Shown here piece after piece: positions 14,663 through 21,576 of a DNA stretch of 22,287 nucleotides. The stretch is taken from NCBI GenBank assembly GCA_034434895.1, contig DAOTYI010000201.1, positions 1 through 22,287 of the forward strand, read 5' to 3'. The position numbers were made by a program, and so were the translations under genes. Each line of letters opens with the position of its first letter. Positions within the stretch are counted from its first letter, which is position 1. Under the pieces are notes generated by a model that ran no database searches, was not told where the DNA came from, and worked only from the letters and a program-made list of their open reading frames with translations. Source of the stretch: DAOTXL01 sp034434895 (GTDB lineage Bacteria > Chloroflexota > Anaerolineae > JAAYZQ01).

Positions 14663-15651
14663 AGACGATCCCCTTGCTAGAGCCGCTGGCTGCCGACCTG
14701 GAACAGGTAGAGCGCAAGATGCGCGAACCGACCCACCCCGACTATCCCCAGCTCACGACCGTGCTGGAGGGCCTGCTGGAGAGTGGCGGCAAGCGGCTGC
14801 GCCCGGCCCTGGCACTGCTGGCCGCCCGGTTCCACCCAACCGACCCTGACAGGCTGGTTGCCCTGGCGGCAGCGGTGGAGATGCTGCACACCGCCACCCT
14901 GGTCCATGACGACCTGATTGACGGGGCGCTCCTGCGACGGGGCAGGATGACCCTCAATGCCCGTTGGAGTCCAGAAACCACCGTGCTCGTCGGCGATTAT
15001 CTCTTTGCCCGCGCAGCCGCCCTGGCCGCCGAGAGCGGAAATGTCCGGGTCATGGCCATTTTCGCCCAAACCCTGATGACCATCTGCAGCGGCGAATTGC
15101 AGCAGATCTTTGACCGCCATACCCCTCCCCGCCTGGACAATGACCAGGCCTGGCAGGCCGCCCTGGAGGGCTATGAGCGGCGCATCCACGCCAAGACCGC
15201 CTCCCTCTTTGCCGCTGCCACCGAAGCGGCGGCTGTGCTCAGCGGTGCCCCGGAGGTCGAAGTGCAGGCCCTGCGCGAATATGGTCGGCTGTTGGGCATG
15301 GGCTTTCAGATCATGGACGATGTGCTCGATTTCCAGGGCAGTGAAGAGGTGTTGGGCAAACCGGTGGGCAGCGACCTGCGGGAAGGGATCGTGACCCTGC
15401 CGACCCTCTTTTTTCTGCACCGCCACCCAAAAGATGAACGGGTGGCCGCCGTCATCCGTGGCGGGAGCGAGGACCATCTGGTCCGGACGGTGGTCGCCGC
15501 CATCGTCGAATCAGGGGCGGTGGCCCAGGCGATGGACCGCGCCCGCGACTTTATTGCCCGCAGTCAGACCGCCCTGACCGCCCTGCCGGAGGGAGAACCC
15601 CGCTCCATCCTTCACGCCCTGGCCGATTATGCCGTGTCCCGGCACAAATAA
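14659..15651 (+). CDS. Trans-polyprenyl (geranylgeranyl/octaprenyl-type) diphosphate synthase
   Basis: The 330-residue protein has the first Asp-rich motif HDDLID (D84-D88), the second DDVLD (220-224), GGKRLRP near residue 43, KTASLF (179-184) and GSDLREGIVTLP. These enzymes condense isopentenyl diphosphate units onto an allylic diphosphate at the membrane face. Residues before the first Asp-rich motif (LHTATLVH) are small, which in the family favours a long chain, so a quinone side chain or lipid carrier precursor is likely; chain length cannot be fixed. The start is TTG at 14659 with AGAGGAAG 4 nt upstream, overlapping the tatD stop. Its position suggests lipid-carrier supply for glycan assembly (inference). 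Confidence 0.92.
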   Translation: MKTIPLLEPLAADLEQVERKMREPTHPDYPQLTTVLEGLLESGGKRLRPALALLAARFHPTDPDRLVALAAAVEMLHTATLVHDDLIDGALLRRGRMTLNARWSPETTVLVGDYLFARAAALAAESGNVRVMAIFAQTLMTICSGELQQIFDRHTPPRLDNDQAWQAALEGYERRIHAKTASLFAAATEAAAVLSGAPEVEVQALREYGRLLGMGFQIMDDVLDFQGSEEVLGKPVGSDLREGIVTLPTLFFLHRHPKDERVAAVIRGGSEDHLVRTVVAAIVESGAVAQAMDRARDFIARSQTALTALPEGEPRSILHALADYAVSRHK

Positions 15652-15711
15652 CAGCCTGCCTGAAGGGCCTGCCACAAAAGCAAAGAAATGTATGTCAATG
15701 AATAGAAATTG

Positions 15712-15738
15712 TTTGTGCCCTTCGTGTCCTTAGTGGTT
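15712..15738. repeat. Short period-9 degenerate repeat upstream of the GT2 gene
   Basis: Three in-phase nonamers, TTTGTGCCC, TTCGTGTCC and TTAGTGGTT, lie in the 97-bp gap between the polyprenyl synthase and the glycosyltransferase. The rest of the gap (15652-15711) shows no clear terminator or promoter. Only three units make this weaker than the heptamer arrays. Confidence 0.4.
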
Positions 15739-15748
15739 TTCAGAAACC

Positions 15749-16702
15749 GTGGTTGACCTGTCCATCGTCATCGTCAGTTGGAACGTCCGTGACCTCCTCC
15801 GCCGCTGCCTGAGTTCGATCCTGGTCGGTCAAGAGCAGGGGCCGGGCCTCGAAATCATTGTCGTGGACAATGCCAGCAGCGACGGCAGCGCCGGCATGGT
15901 CCGTGTCGAGTTTCCCCAGGTGCATCTCATCGCCAACGAGCAGAACCGGGGCTTTACCGCGGCCAACAATCAGGGGCTGGCCCTGGCCCAGGGGCGCTAT
16001 CTGTTGCTCCTCAACCCCGACACCGAGGTTGTAGGCGATGCCCTGGCGACGATGGTCGGCTACATGGAGGCTCACCCGCAGGTCGGCGCGCTGGGGCCGC
16101 AGCTCCGCTACCCCGATGGCAGCCGGCAATCGTCGCGGCGGCGCTTCCCCACCTTGCCCACCGCCCTGGTGGAAAGCACGGTCATCCAGGAGTGGTGGCG
16201 TGACAACCCCATCCTGCGCCGCTACTACATGGCCGACACCCCCGACGATGTCGTCCAACCGGTGGATTGGGTGGTTGGGGCCTGCCTCCTGGTCCGTCGT
16301 CAGGTCTATGAGCAGGTCGGCGGGCTGGATGAAGGCTTTTTCATGTACTCCGAAGAGCTGGATTGGTGCAAGCGGATCAAAGAGGCCGGTTGGGAAGTCG
16401 TCTACCTGCCGACAGCGACCATCATCCACCATGAAGGCCGCAGCAGCGAGCAGGTAGTCGCGGCGCGGCATATCCATTTCCAGAGCAGCAAAGTGCGCTA
16501 TTTCCGCAAACACCACGGCCCGCTCCAGGCCGGGCTGTTGCGCCGATTTCTGCTGGCAACCTGTGTTTATCAACTGGCGCGAGAGGGGCTCAAGTGGCTG
16601 GTGGGGCATAAGCGTCCCCTGCGGGCCGAACGGGTCAGGGCCTACTGGCAGGTTCTCCGTTCCGGCCTGCGGACGCCACGATCCGACGAATGTCGGCGAT
16701 AA
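15749..16702 (+). CDS. GT2 family glycosyltransferase (WbbL/rhamnosyltransferase-like)
   Basis: The 317-residue protein shows a GT-A fold: SIVIVSWNVRDLL at the start, VVDNASSDGS for nucleotide-sugar binding, NRGFTAANNQGL, the metal-binding LLNPDTEV and the acceptor-side GGLDEGFFMYSEELDWCKR. This pattern is that of WbbL-like rhamnosyltransferases and relatives that add a sugar to a lipid- or polymer-linked acceptor at the inner membrane face. The clustered rmd and gmd make GDP-D-rhamnose a plausible donor, but the sugar is not proven by sequence. The GTG at 15749 lacks a visible Shine-Dalgarno site; a small GGTTT/AAACC hairpin sits directly upstream. Its final codons (SDECRR) overlap, in antisense, the remnant hepT, so this C-terminus may have been formed by that junction. 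Confidence 0.88.
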   Translation: MVDLSIVIVSWNVRDLLRRCLSSILVGQEQGPGLEIIVVDNASSDGSAGMVRVEFPQVHLIANEQNRGFTAANNQGLALAQGRYLLLLNPDTEVVGDALATMVGYMEAHPQVGALGPQLRYPDGSRQSSRRRFPTLPTALVESTVIQEWWRDNPILRRYYMADTPDDVVQPVDWVVGACLLVRRQVYEQVGGLDEGFFMYSEELDWCKRIKEAGWEVVYLPTATIIHHEGRSSEQVVAARHIHFQSSKVRYFRKHHGPLQAGLLRRFLLATCVYQLAREGLKWLVGHKRPLRAERVRAYWQVLRSGLRTPRSDECRR

Positions 16703-16774
16703 AGGCTCGAAAATCCTCTAAATCGTCTCAATCACCAGGATGCGGCTGTCCACAATCACGGGATCAAAGCGCAT
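16680..16774 (-). pseudogene. Frameshifted and truncated hepT (HEPN toxin) remnant
   Basis: From an ATG at 16774 the minus strand reads MRFDPVIVDSRILVIETI and then stops (TAG at 16718-16720). In the neighbouring frame from 16721 it continues LEDFRAFIADIRRI, down to about 16680. Joined, these give the amphipathic first helix expected of HepT-type HEPN proteins, with one base missing or two extra near 16722. The ATG overlaps the mntA stop by 11 nt (ATGCGCTTTGA), the usual antitoxin-toxin coupling. Only about 32 of a usual 110-140 codons remain; the catalytic RNase motif region is gone, and the remnant runs into the GT2 3' end. Confidence 0.6.
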
Positions 16775-17180
16775 AGTCGTACTCCAGCGACCTGACAAAC
16801 TCCCGATGATAGGTTTCCAGGACAGGGCAGAAATCAAAATACCGCCGCATGGTCTCTTCAATAAAGTTCGAGAGAGGTTCTGGTGTTCGTTCGTACAAGA
16901 GAAGACCGGTGGAGATGACACGCTGTTTCAATGGCAGAGGGGCTTTTCCCAGATTCAACAGATCAATCCGGTCGGTGCCCAGAACCAGGGAGAGCTGGAC
17001 ACCCAGGTCCAGTTCGGTGGCAAAGGAGACCGGTTCAGTCCAAAGCACCGCCAGGTCAATATCGCTCCACGGCATGGCATACCCATCCACCTGCGAGCCA
17101 AACAGGTAGACGGCTGCGATCCGGGGCTCCTGTTCAAAAATGGGCCGTAATTCCGCCAGACGTTGGAGCAGTTCCTCCAC
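16764..17180 (-). CDS. mntA: MntA-type minimal nucleotidyltransferase (antitoxin)
   Basis: The 138-residue protein carries the GSx10DxD signature (GS at 28-29, DID at 40-42) in YLFGSQVDGYAMPWSDIDLAV, with a third acidic site in TDRIDLLNL. MntA proteins neutralise HepT toxins by transferring AMP from ATP to a Tyr in the toxin. Here the partner gene is broken, so this is probably an orphan antitoxin. The start is GTG at 17180 with AGGAGG about 10 nt upstream and a TATAAT further up. It is divergent from the GT4 gene and opposite to the surrounding glycan genes, which fits an inserted accessory unit. Confidence 0.88.
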   Translation of the reverse strand: MEELLQRLAELRPIFEQEPRIAAVYLFGSQVDGYAMPWSDIDLAVLWTEPVSFATELDLGVQLSLVLGTDRIDLLNLGKAPLPLKQRVISTGLLLYERTPEPLSNFIEETMRRYFDFCPVLETYHREFVRSLEYDYAL

Positions 17181-17200
17181 CGCTTATGACCTCCTGGGCC

Positions 17201-17206
17201 ATTATA
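17201..17206 (-). promoter_or_regulatory. -10 element for mntA
   Basis: The complement of 17201-17206 is a perfect TATAAT, 20 bp from the mntA GTG, so the leader would be short. At 17-bp spacing the -35 position reads TTTCAT, a poor match, and falls over the ATG of the divergent GT4 gene. The same site read on the + strand gives TATAAC, too close to the GT4 start and without a -35. Confidence 0.4.
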
Positions 17207-17223
17207 ACACAGGCTGAGGCAAA

Positions 17224-18390
17224 ATGAAAGTCCTGTTTGTCACCGGCGAATTCCCGCCGATGCAGGGGGGGGTGGGCGACTATACCCGTGAGTTAGGGCT
17301 GGCGCTGGGCGACCTGGGCTGCCAGGTGCACATCGCCACCTCGACGCAGGCCGGAACGGTGGAAGGGCTGACCGTCCACCCGGCGGTGAGGCGCTGGGAC
17401 TGGAGTTGCTGGCGCATCCTCCTCGACCTGATCCGCCGGCAACGGCCCGACGTGGTGCACATCCAATACCAGGCGGCGGCCTATGCCCTGCACCCGGCGG
17501 TCAATTTTCTGCCCTGGCGACTGCGCTGGTCCGGCGCAGACCGGCCCCGCACAGCCGTCACCTTCCACGATCTGAGAGTGCCCTATCTCTTTCCCAAAGC
17601 CGGCCCCCTGCGCCGCCGGGTGGTGAACGAACTGGCCCGCCGGAGCGACGCAGCCATTACCACCAACCGCGAGGATTTTGAGAATTTGCAACGCGAGTTG
17701 GGCCGTCCCCCGGCCCTCATCCCCATCGGCTCTAACATCACCCCTCGCCTGCCCACCGGCTATGACCGCGATGCCTGGCGCAGCCGCTGGGGGGCCGGCC
17801 CCGATGACCTGTTGCTCTGTTTTTTCGGCTTTATCAATGAGCGAAAGGGGGTGGACACCCTGCTCCACGCCCTGAAACTCCTCCTGTCCGATCCGTTCCC
17901 TGCCGGGAACCCGCTGTTGCTCTTCCTGGGCGGTCAGACCGGCAGCAGTGACCCGACCAATGTCGCCTGCCTGGCCCGCATCCAGGCCCTCATCGCCGAA
18001 TTGGGGCTGGGGGAACGCGTGCGCTGGACCGGCTACCTGCCCGCCGAGGAGGTTTCGGCCTGTTTTGCCGCCGCCGACCTGTGCGTGCTGCCTTTCCGCG
18101 ATGGGGTTTCCTTCCTGCATGGCACGTTCCACGCCGCCCTGGCCCACGGCGTCCCTGTTGTCACCACCGAACCCCGTCTCCCCCTGCCTGAACTGGTGTC
18201 CGGTGAGAACGTGTACCTGGTCCCCCGGCAGGATGCCCAGACCCTGGCCGGCGCCATCGCCCACCTGGCGGCCAGGCCCGCCCTGCGCCAGGTGTTGGGC
18301 ACAGGGGCGCTGGCCCTGTCGGCGCAGTTCCGCTGGGACCGGATCGCCTCCCAGACGCTCGACCTCTACCAGGCCCTCCTCAAGCCATAA
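17224..18390 (+). CDS. GT4 family glycosyltransferase
   Basis: The 388-residue protein has a GT-B fold. The N-terminal half starts MKVLFVTGEFPPMQGGVGDYTRELG, including the Gly-rich acceptor loop, then DVVHIQYQAAAY and AVTFHDLRVPY. The C-terminal half has FFGFINERKGVDTLLHAL, VRWTGYLPAEEV and the donor-binding region VLPFRDGVSFLHGTFHAALAHGVPVVTTE. The usual E-x7-E pair is altered here (no EGFGLPxxE-type motif), so the exact donor is uncertain. It is retaining and cytoplasmic by family. TGAGG lies 5 nt before the ATG. It probably contributes to the same surface glycan as the neighbouring genes. Confidence 0.88.
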   Translation: MKVLFVTGEFPPMQGGVGDYTRELGLALGDLGCQVHIATSTQAGTVEGLTVHPAVRRWDWSCWRILLDLIRRQRPDVVHIQYQAAAYALHPAVNFLPWRLRWSGADRPRTAVTFHDLRVPYLFPKAGPLRRRVVNELARRSDAAITTNREDFENLQRELGRPPALIPIGSNITPRLPTGYDRDAWRSRWGAGPDDLLLCFFGFINERKGVDTLLHALKLLLSDPFPAGNPLLLFLGGQTGSSDPTNVACLARIQALIAELGLGERVRWTGYLPAEEVSACFAAADLCVLPFRDGVSFLHGTFHAALAHGVPVVTTEPRLPLPELVSGENVYLVPRQDAQTLAGAIAHLAARPALRQVLGTGALALSAQFRWDRIASQTLDLYQALLKP

Positions 18391-18396
18391 TTTCAC

Positions 18397-18621
18397 CTAC
18401 CTGTTGTTCTCGCTCCTCTGCCGGGCGATCAGGTCGGCCACCCGCTCCGTTTCGGCCGCCGCCGCACCTGACTCTGACAACGCCGTACGGTCAGGGGAAA
18501 CAGGTGTGGAGCCCCGCTCCCTGGAGCCCTGGGGCGAGTTGTCCTCCTTCTCCGGCCGGGGCGTGAACGGCGCATGGGCCAACGCTCCGATCAGAAGGCG
18601 CACTTTGCGTACCAGATCCAT
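18397..18621 (-). CDS. Small protein of unknown function, 74 residues
   Basis: I do not recognise this protein. It begins with an amphipathic helix (MDLVRKVRLLIGALAHAPF), continues with a Pro/Ser/Glu-rich, probably disordered middle, and ends with a second short helix (ETERVADLIARQ). The start is supported by AGGAGGTGG placed 5 nt before the ATG, the best ribosome-binding site in the window; in-frame codons further upstream would cross the hairpin at 18641-18686 and the divergent promoter. It stops 6 bp from the convergent GT4 gene. The N-terminal helix could associate with the membrane (inference). The chance that it is not a gene is moderate because of its size. Confidence 0.6.
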   Translation of the reverse strand: MDLVRKVRLLIGALAHAPFTPRPEKEDNSPQGSRERGSTPVSPDRTALSESGAAAAETERVADLIARQRSENNR

Positions 18622-18640
18622 TTTCCACCTCCTGCCTGGC

Positions 18641-18686
18641 CTTCTTTGCTTCGGCAGAGTCCCAGGCCTCGCCGAAGCAGGAGAAG
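18641..18686. other. Inverted repeat between the small gene and the membrane glycosyltransferase
   Basis: TGCTTCGGC (18647-18655) and GCCGAAGCA (18671-18679) form a perfect 9-bp stem around a 15-nt loop. CTTCT (18641-18645) and AGAAG (18682-18686) can extend it after a small bulge. In the minus-strand transcript it would stand just upstream of the ribosome-binding site of the small gene; on the + strand it lies 8 bp before the -35 box of the next gene. It has no T run on either side. It could be a leader hairpin or a protein-binding site. Confidence 0.5.
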
Positions 18687-18694
18687 GTTGAAAT

Positions 18695-18723
18695 TTGAGA
18701 TTTGGGCCCAACCGGGGTACAAT
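18695..18723 (+). promoter_or_regulatory. Sigma70-like promoter of the membrane glycosyltransferase gene
   Basis: TTGAGA (18695-18700) and TACAAT (18718-18723) are separated by 17 bp, each with one mismatch to consensus. The start point would be near 18730, followed by GGGAGGT and the ATG at 18740. This shows that the glycosyltransferase has its own short transcript leader. Confidence 0.75.
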
Positions 18724-18739
18724 AGCGCCGGGAGGTATC

Positions 18740-20233
18740 ATGTCTGAACCGTCGCAGACCCGACCGGCCCGCTGGCTGCTACCGGCCATCCTGGCCGGCT
18801 ATCTGATCCTGGCCACCCTCTATGCTGCCTGCACCCCCGCCTGGCAGGCCCCGGATGAACCGGCCCATTATAACTATATCCGTTACCTGGCCGAGCGGCA
18901 CCGTTTCCCGGTGCTCAAGCCGGGCGACTATCCGGCTGCCTATCTGGAGGAGATCAAGGCCGCCCATTTCCCCCTTCAGATGAGCATCGCCCCGATCCGC
19001 TACGAGTTCCATCAGCCGCCCCTCTACTATCTTCTGGCTGTGCCGATCTATTCATGGTTCGGCGGCAGCCTGCTGCCCCTGCGGCTCCTGTCGGTGGGGA
19101 TGGGCGCGTTGCTCCTGGTGGTCGTGCACCGGGCGGTGCGCGAACTGGCCCCCGGCCGACCCTTTCTGGCGCCGGCTGTGGCTGCCTTTGTCGCCTTTCT
19201 GCCGATGCACCTGGCCATGACCGCTGCCGTCAACAACGACACCCTGGCCGAGCTGTTGCTGACCACGATCCTCCTGCTCACCATCCGCTACCTGAAAGGG
19301 GCGGGCACAGAGTCCCACCCGGCCAGGCTGAAGGAAGGCGAACTCCATCTCCCCGTCCTGCTGGGCATCACCACCGGCCTGGCCCTGCTCACCAAATCCA
19401 GCCTCTACATCGCCCTGCCCCTGGTCCCGCTGGCCATTGCGGTCCGCCACCTCTGCCTCGAAAAAAGGTCTTCCGCCTTTCTGCCTGTCGTTCGCTATTT
19501 GCTCTTTGCCCTTCCCCTGGGTCTACCCTGGTGGCTGCGCAACATCGCTCTCTACGGCAACCTGGATTTCCTGGGGCTTGAGCGCCACGAGCAGGTGGTT
19601 GTAGGCCAGCTCCGCACCGCCGAGTTTGTCGCCGCCCACGGCTCCGGCCAACTGCTCCGCGACTTTGGCCTGACCACGTTCCGCAGCTTCTGGGGGCAGT
19701 TTGGCTGGATGGGCGTCTTGCTGGACCAGCGGCTCTATCAGGCGCTGGCCATCTTCTCCGCTCTGGCCCTGGTCGGCTTTTTCCTGTGGGCCGTCCGCAC
19801 CTGGCCTGGCCGCGCCCGGTTCCCGGCCTGGCAGTGGGCCGGTGGGGGTCTGCTGGCCCTGTCGGCCCTCTTGACCCTGGCCAGCTATATCTGGTACAAC
19901 ACCCGCTTCGTCCAGCACCAGGGGCGCTACCTTTTCCCGGCCCTGCTGCCCATTGGCCTGGCCGTGGCCCTGGGCTGGCGCGAGGCGCTGCGCCGCGAGC
20001 GCGCTCTGCTGCTGGCAGCCCTGCTGGTGGCCGGCGCCGCGGTCCTGAGGCTGGTCGGGTGGCTGCCCAACTGGCCGCTGCTGATGCTCGGCTTTGCTGC
20101 CGCCGCCCTGGCCATCCGCCCTTTTCTTCCCCGCCGCCGGGACCCTCTGGTCCAGGCCGTTCCCTATCTGCTTCTCCTCCCCCTTGATCTGGCCTGCCTG
20201 CTCCTGTTTATTGTCCCACAATTGTCCCGGTGA
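18740..20233 (+). CDS. Multi-pass membrane glycosyltransferase (DUF2142/GT39-like)
   Basis: The 497-residue protein has about ten hydrophobic segments. The first extracytoplasmic loop holds APDEPAHYNYIRYLAE, the acidic region that in lipid-sugar-dependent (GT-C) transferases holds the catalytic site; FHQPPLYYLLAVP follows, and a late loop contains QHQGRYLFPALLP, typical of DUF2142-like proteins. Such enzymes use polyprenyl-phosphate-linked sugars to modify protein or lipid outside the membrane. The ATG at 18740 is chosen over an in-frame TTG at 18695 because the latter is itself the -35 box, and GGGAGGT lies 5 nt before this ATG. The 3' end overlaps the convergent HAD gene by 26 bp. It fits the cell-surface glycan theme and may use polyprenyl carriers of the kind the synthase at 14659 could supply. 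Confidence 0.85.
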   Translation: MSEPSQTRPARWLLPAILAGYLILATLYAACTPAWQAPDEPAHYNYIRYLAERHRFPVLKPGDYPAAYLEEIKAAHFPLQMSIAPIRYEFHQPPLYYLLAVPIYSWFGGSLLPLRLLSVGMGALLLVVVHRAVRELAPGRPFLAPAVAAFVAFLPMHLAMTAAVNNDTLAELLLTTILLLTIRYLKGAGTESHPARLKEGELHLPVLLGITTGLALLTKSSLYIALPLVPLAIAVRHLCLEKRSSAFLPVVRYLLFALPLGLPWWLRNIALYGNLDFLGLERHEQVVVGQLRTAEFVAAHGSGQLLRDFGLTTFRSFWGQFGWMGVLLDQRLYQALAIFSALALVGFFLWAVRTWPGRARFPAWQWAGGGLLALSALLTLASYIWYNTRFVQHQGRYLFPALLPIGLAVALGWREALRRERALLLAALLVAGAAVLRLVGWLPNWPLLMLGFAAAALAIRPFLPRRRDPLVQAVPYLLLLPLDLACLLLFIVPQLSR

Positions 20234-21575
20234 AGGGGTGCCCCTCCTCTCGGCAGGCCAGCAGCCAGGCCCGCAAGGCTCTGGCGTCGGCAAACACCCG
20301 ATCGGCGCCGGCAGCCGACAACTGCCCGGCGGGGAGCGTCGTCTGTAAAGCCACACAGGTCATCCCCGCTGCCCTGGCCGAGCGGATGCCCATCGGTGCA
20401 TTTTCCACGGCCAGGCACTCGCCAGGCGACAGTCCCAGACGCCAGGCAGCGGTGCGGTATGGCTCCGGGTCAGGCTTGCCATGCGCCACCTGGTCGCCGG
20501 TGACGATGGTATCGAACAGGCCGGCCACGCCGGTGGGCACCAGGCTCTCATCCACCACACAACGGGCGCTGCCGGTGACCAGTCCCAGCCGATACCCCCG
20601 CCCGCGCAGGTCATGCAGCAACGGCCCCAGGCCCGGCACCAGTCTCGGCTCGAAAATCTGGCGGAAGAGAGCCTGCTTGAGGGCGACCAGGCGGGCGGCT
20701 TCCTGCTCGGAGCAGGGCCGGCCCAGCAGCCGCCTGGCGATCAGGTCGCTGGGGACACCTTCCAGAGGGTAGAGGTCTTCGGCAGTCGGGTGGATGCCCA
20801 ACGGGGCCAGCGCCTGCTGCCAGGTGAGGAGGTGGGTCGGCATCGAGTCGAGCACCACACCATCCATGTCAAACAGGACAGCGCGGGCCGGCCGTGTCGG
20901 CGGCTGAACATAGCTCACCAACTCCCACAGGCTCTCGATGCGCGGACAGGGGGCATCTGCATAGCGGCCGGCCCGGTCAATCAGCACCGCGTCCAGGCCC
21001 GCGCCCCGCGCCCCCTCGATGTCGTCGCCCAGATGGTCGCCCACGTACAACAGCCGTTTGCGAGGAAGGTCGGCTTTGTCGGCCACCAGATCAAAGATGC
21101 GCGGATCGGGTTTGGCCAGCCCCACCTCAGCCGAAACGACAACCAGGTCAAAAAAGGGCAACAGGTCAAACCGCTCCAGCACAGTGCGCAGGTGCGTGCC
21201 AAAGTTGGAGAGGACAGCCAGGGGCATCCCCATCTGGCGCAGCGCCTCCAGGGTGGGCAGCACATCGTCATAGAGCCGGTCGAAACGGCCGGCGAGCAGC
21301 CAGCACAGCATCTCGTCGGCCAGGTCGGGGCGTTCGGGCCAGGTCTGCCGAAAATTGTCGCGCCACCAGTGATAGAGCTCGGCCTCGTCAGCGCCCAACC
21401 CCTGGGCGCCGTCACGGTTGGCGACAATGACCGAAATCAGCCGCCGGTGCAGCTCGCGGGCATCCTGGTCGCCGGCCGGCAGGCCGGCTGCGGCCAAAAA
21501 ATCCTGAAACGGTTTCCGGTCGTAAAAGCCAAGGAGTGTGCCGCCTACGTCCAGGATGACCCGGTCGTAACGCAA
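20208..21575 (-). CDS. Tandem HAD-like hydrolase fusion protein
   Basis: Two HAD domains follow each other in 455 residues. The first (about 1-215) starts RVILDVGGTLL, with the nucleophile D9 but Gly at the +2 general acid position, then VLSNFG and GLAKPDPRIF with YVGDHLGDDIEGARGAG; it resembles the HDHD3/REG-2-like group. The second (about 230-445) has the full VLFDMDGVVLDS (D236, D238), LVTGSAR, GKPDPEPY and AVENAPMGIRSARAAG, like beta-phosphoglucomutase or sugar-phosphate phosphatases. The start is ambiguous: TTG at 21575 directly follows the upstream stop and puts the motif at the usual distance, while ATGs at 21611, 21602 and 21596 would add a tail read from the overlapping gene. The substrates are unknown. 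Confidence 0.82.
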   Translation of the reverse strand: MRYDRVILDVGGTLLGFYDRKPFQDFLAAAGLPAGDQDARELHRRLISVIVANRDGAQGLGADEAELYHWWRDNFRQTWPERPDLADEMLCWLLAGRFDRLYDDVLPTLEALRQMGMPLAVLSNFGTHLRTVLERFDLLPFFDLVVVSAEVGLAKPDPRIFDLVADKADLPRKRLLYVGDHLGDDIEGARGAGLDAVLIDRAGRYADAPCPRIESLWELVSYVQPPTRPARAVLFDMDGVVLDSMPTHLLTWQQALAPLGIHPTAEDLYPLEGVPSDLIARRLLGRPCSEQEAARLVALKQALFRQIFEPRLVPGLGPLLHDLRGRGYRLGLVTGSARCVVDESLVPTGVAGLFDTIVTGDQVAHGKPDPEPYRTAAWRLGLSPGECLAVENAPMGIRSARAAGMTCVALQTTLPAGQLSAAGADRVFADARALRAWLLACREEGHPFTGTIVGQ

Positions 21576-21576
21576 G

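Noticed and set aside
16718..16921. A 67-codon minus-strand frame as a separate small gene.
   Set aside because: Most of it is an out-of-frame shadow of mntA; only the last 18 codons, from the ATG at 16774, are meaningful, as the hepT remnant.
18695..18739. A TTG-initiated N-terminal extension of the membrane glycosyltransferase.
   Set aside because: The TTG is the first half of the -35 box TTGAGA, and the ATG at 18740 has its own ribosome-binding site downstream of the promoter.
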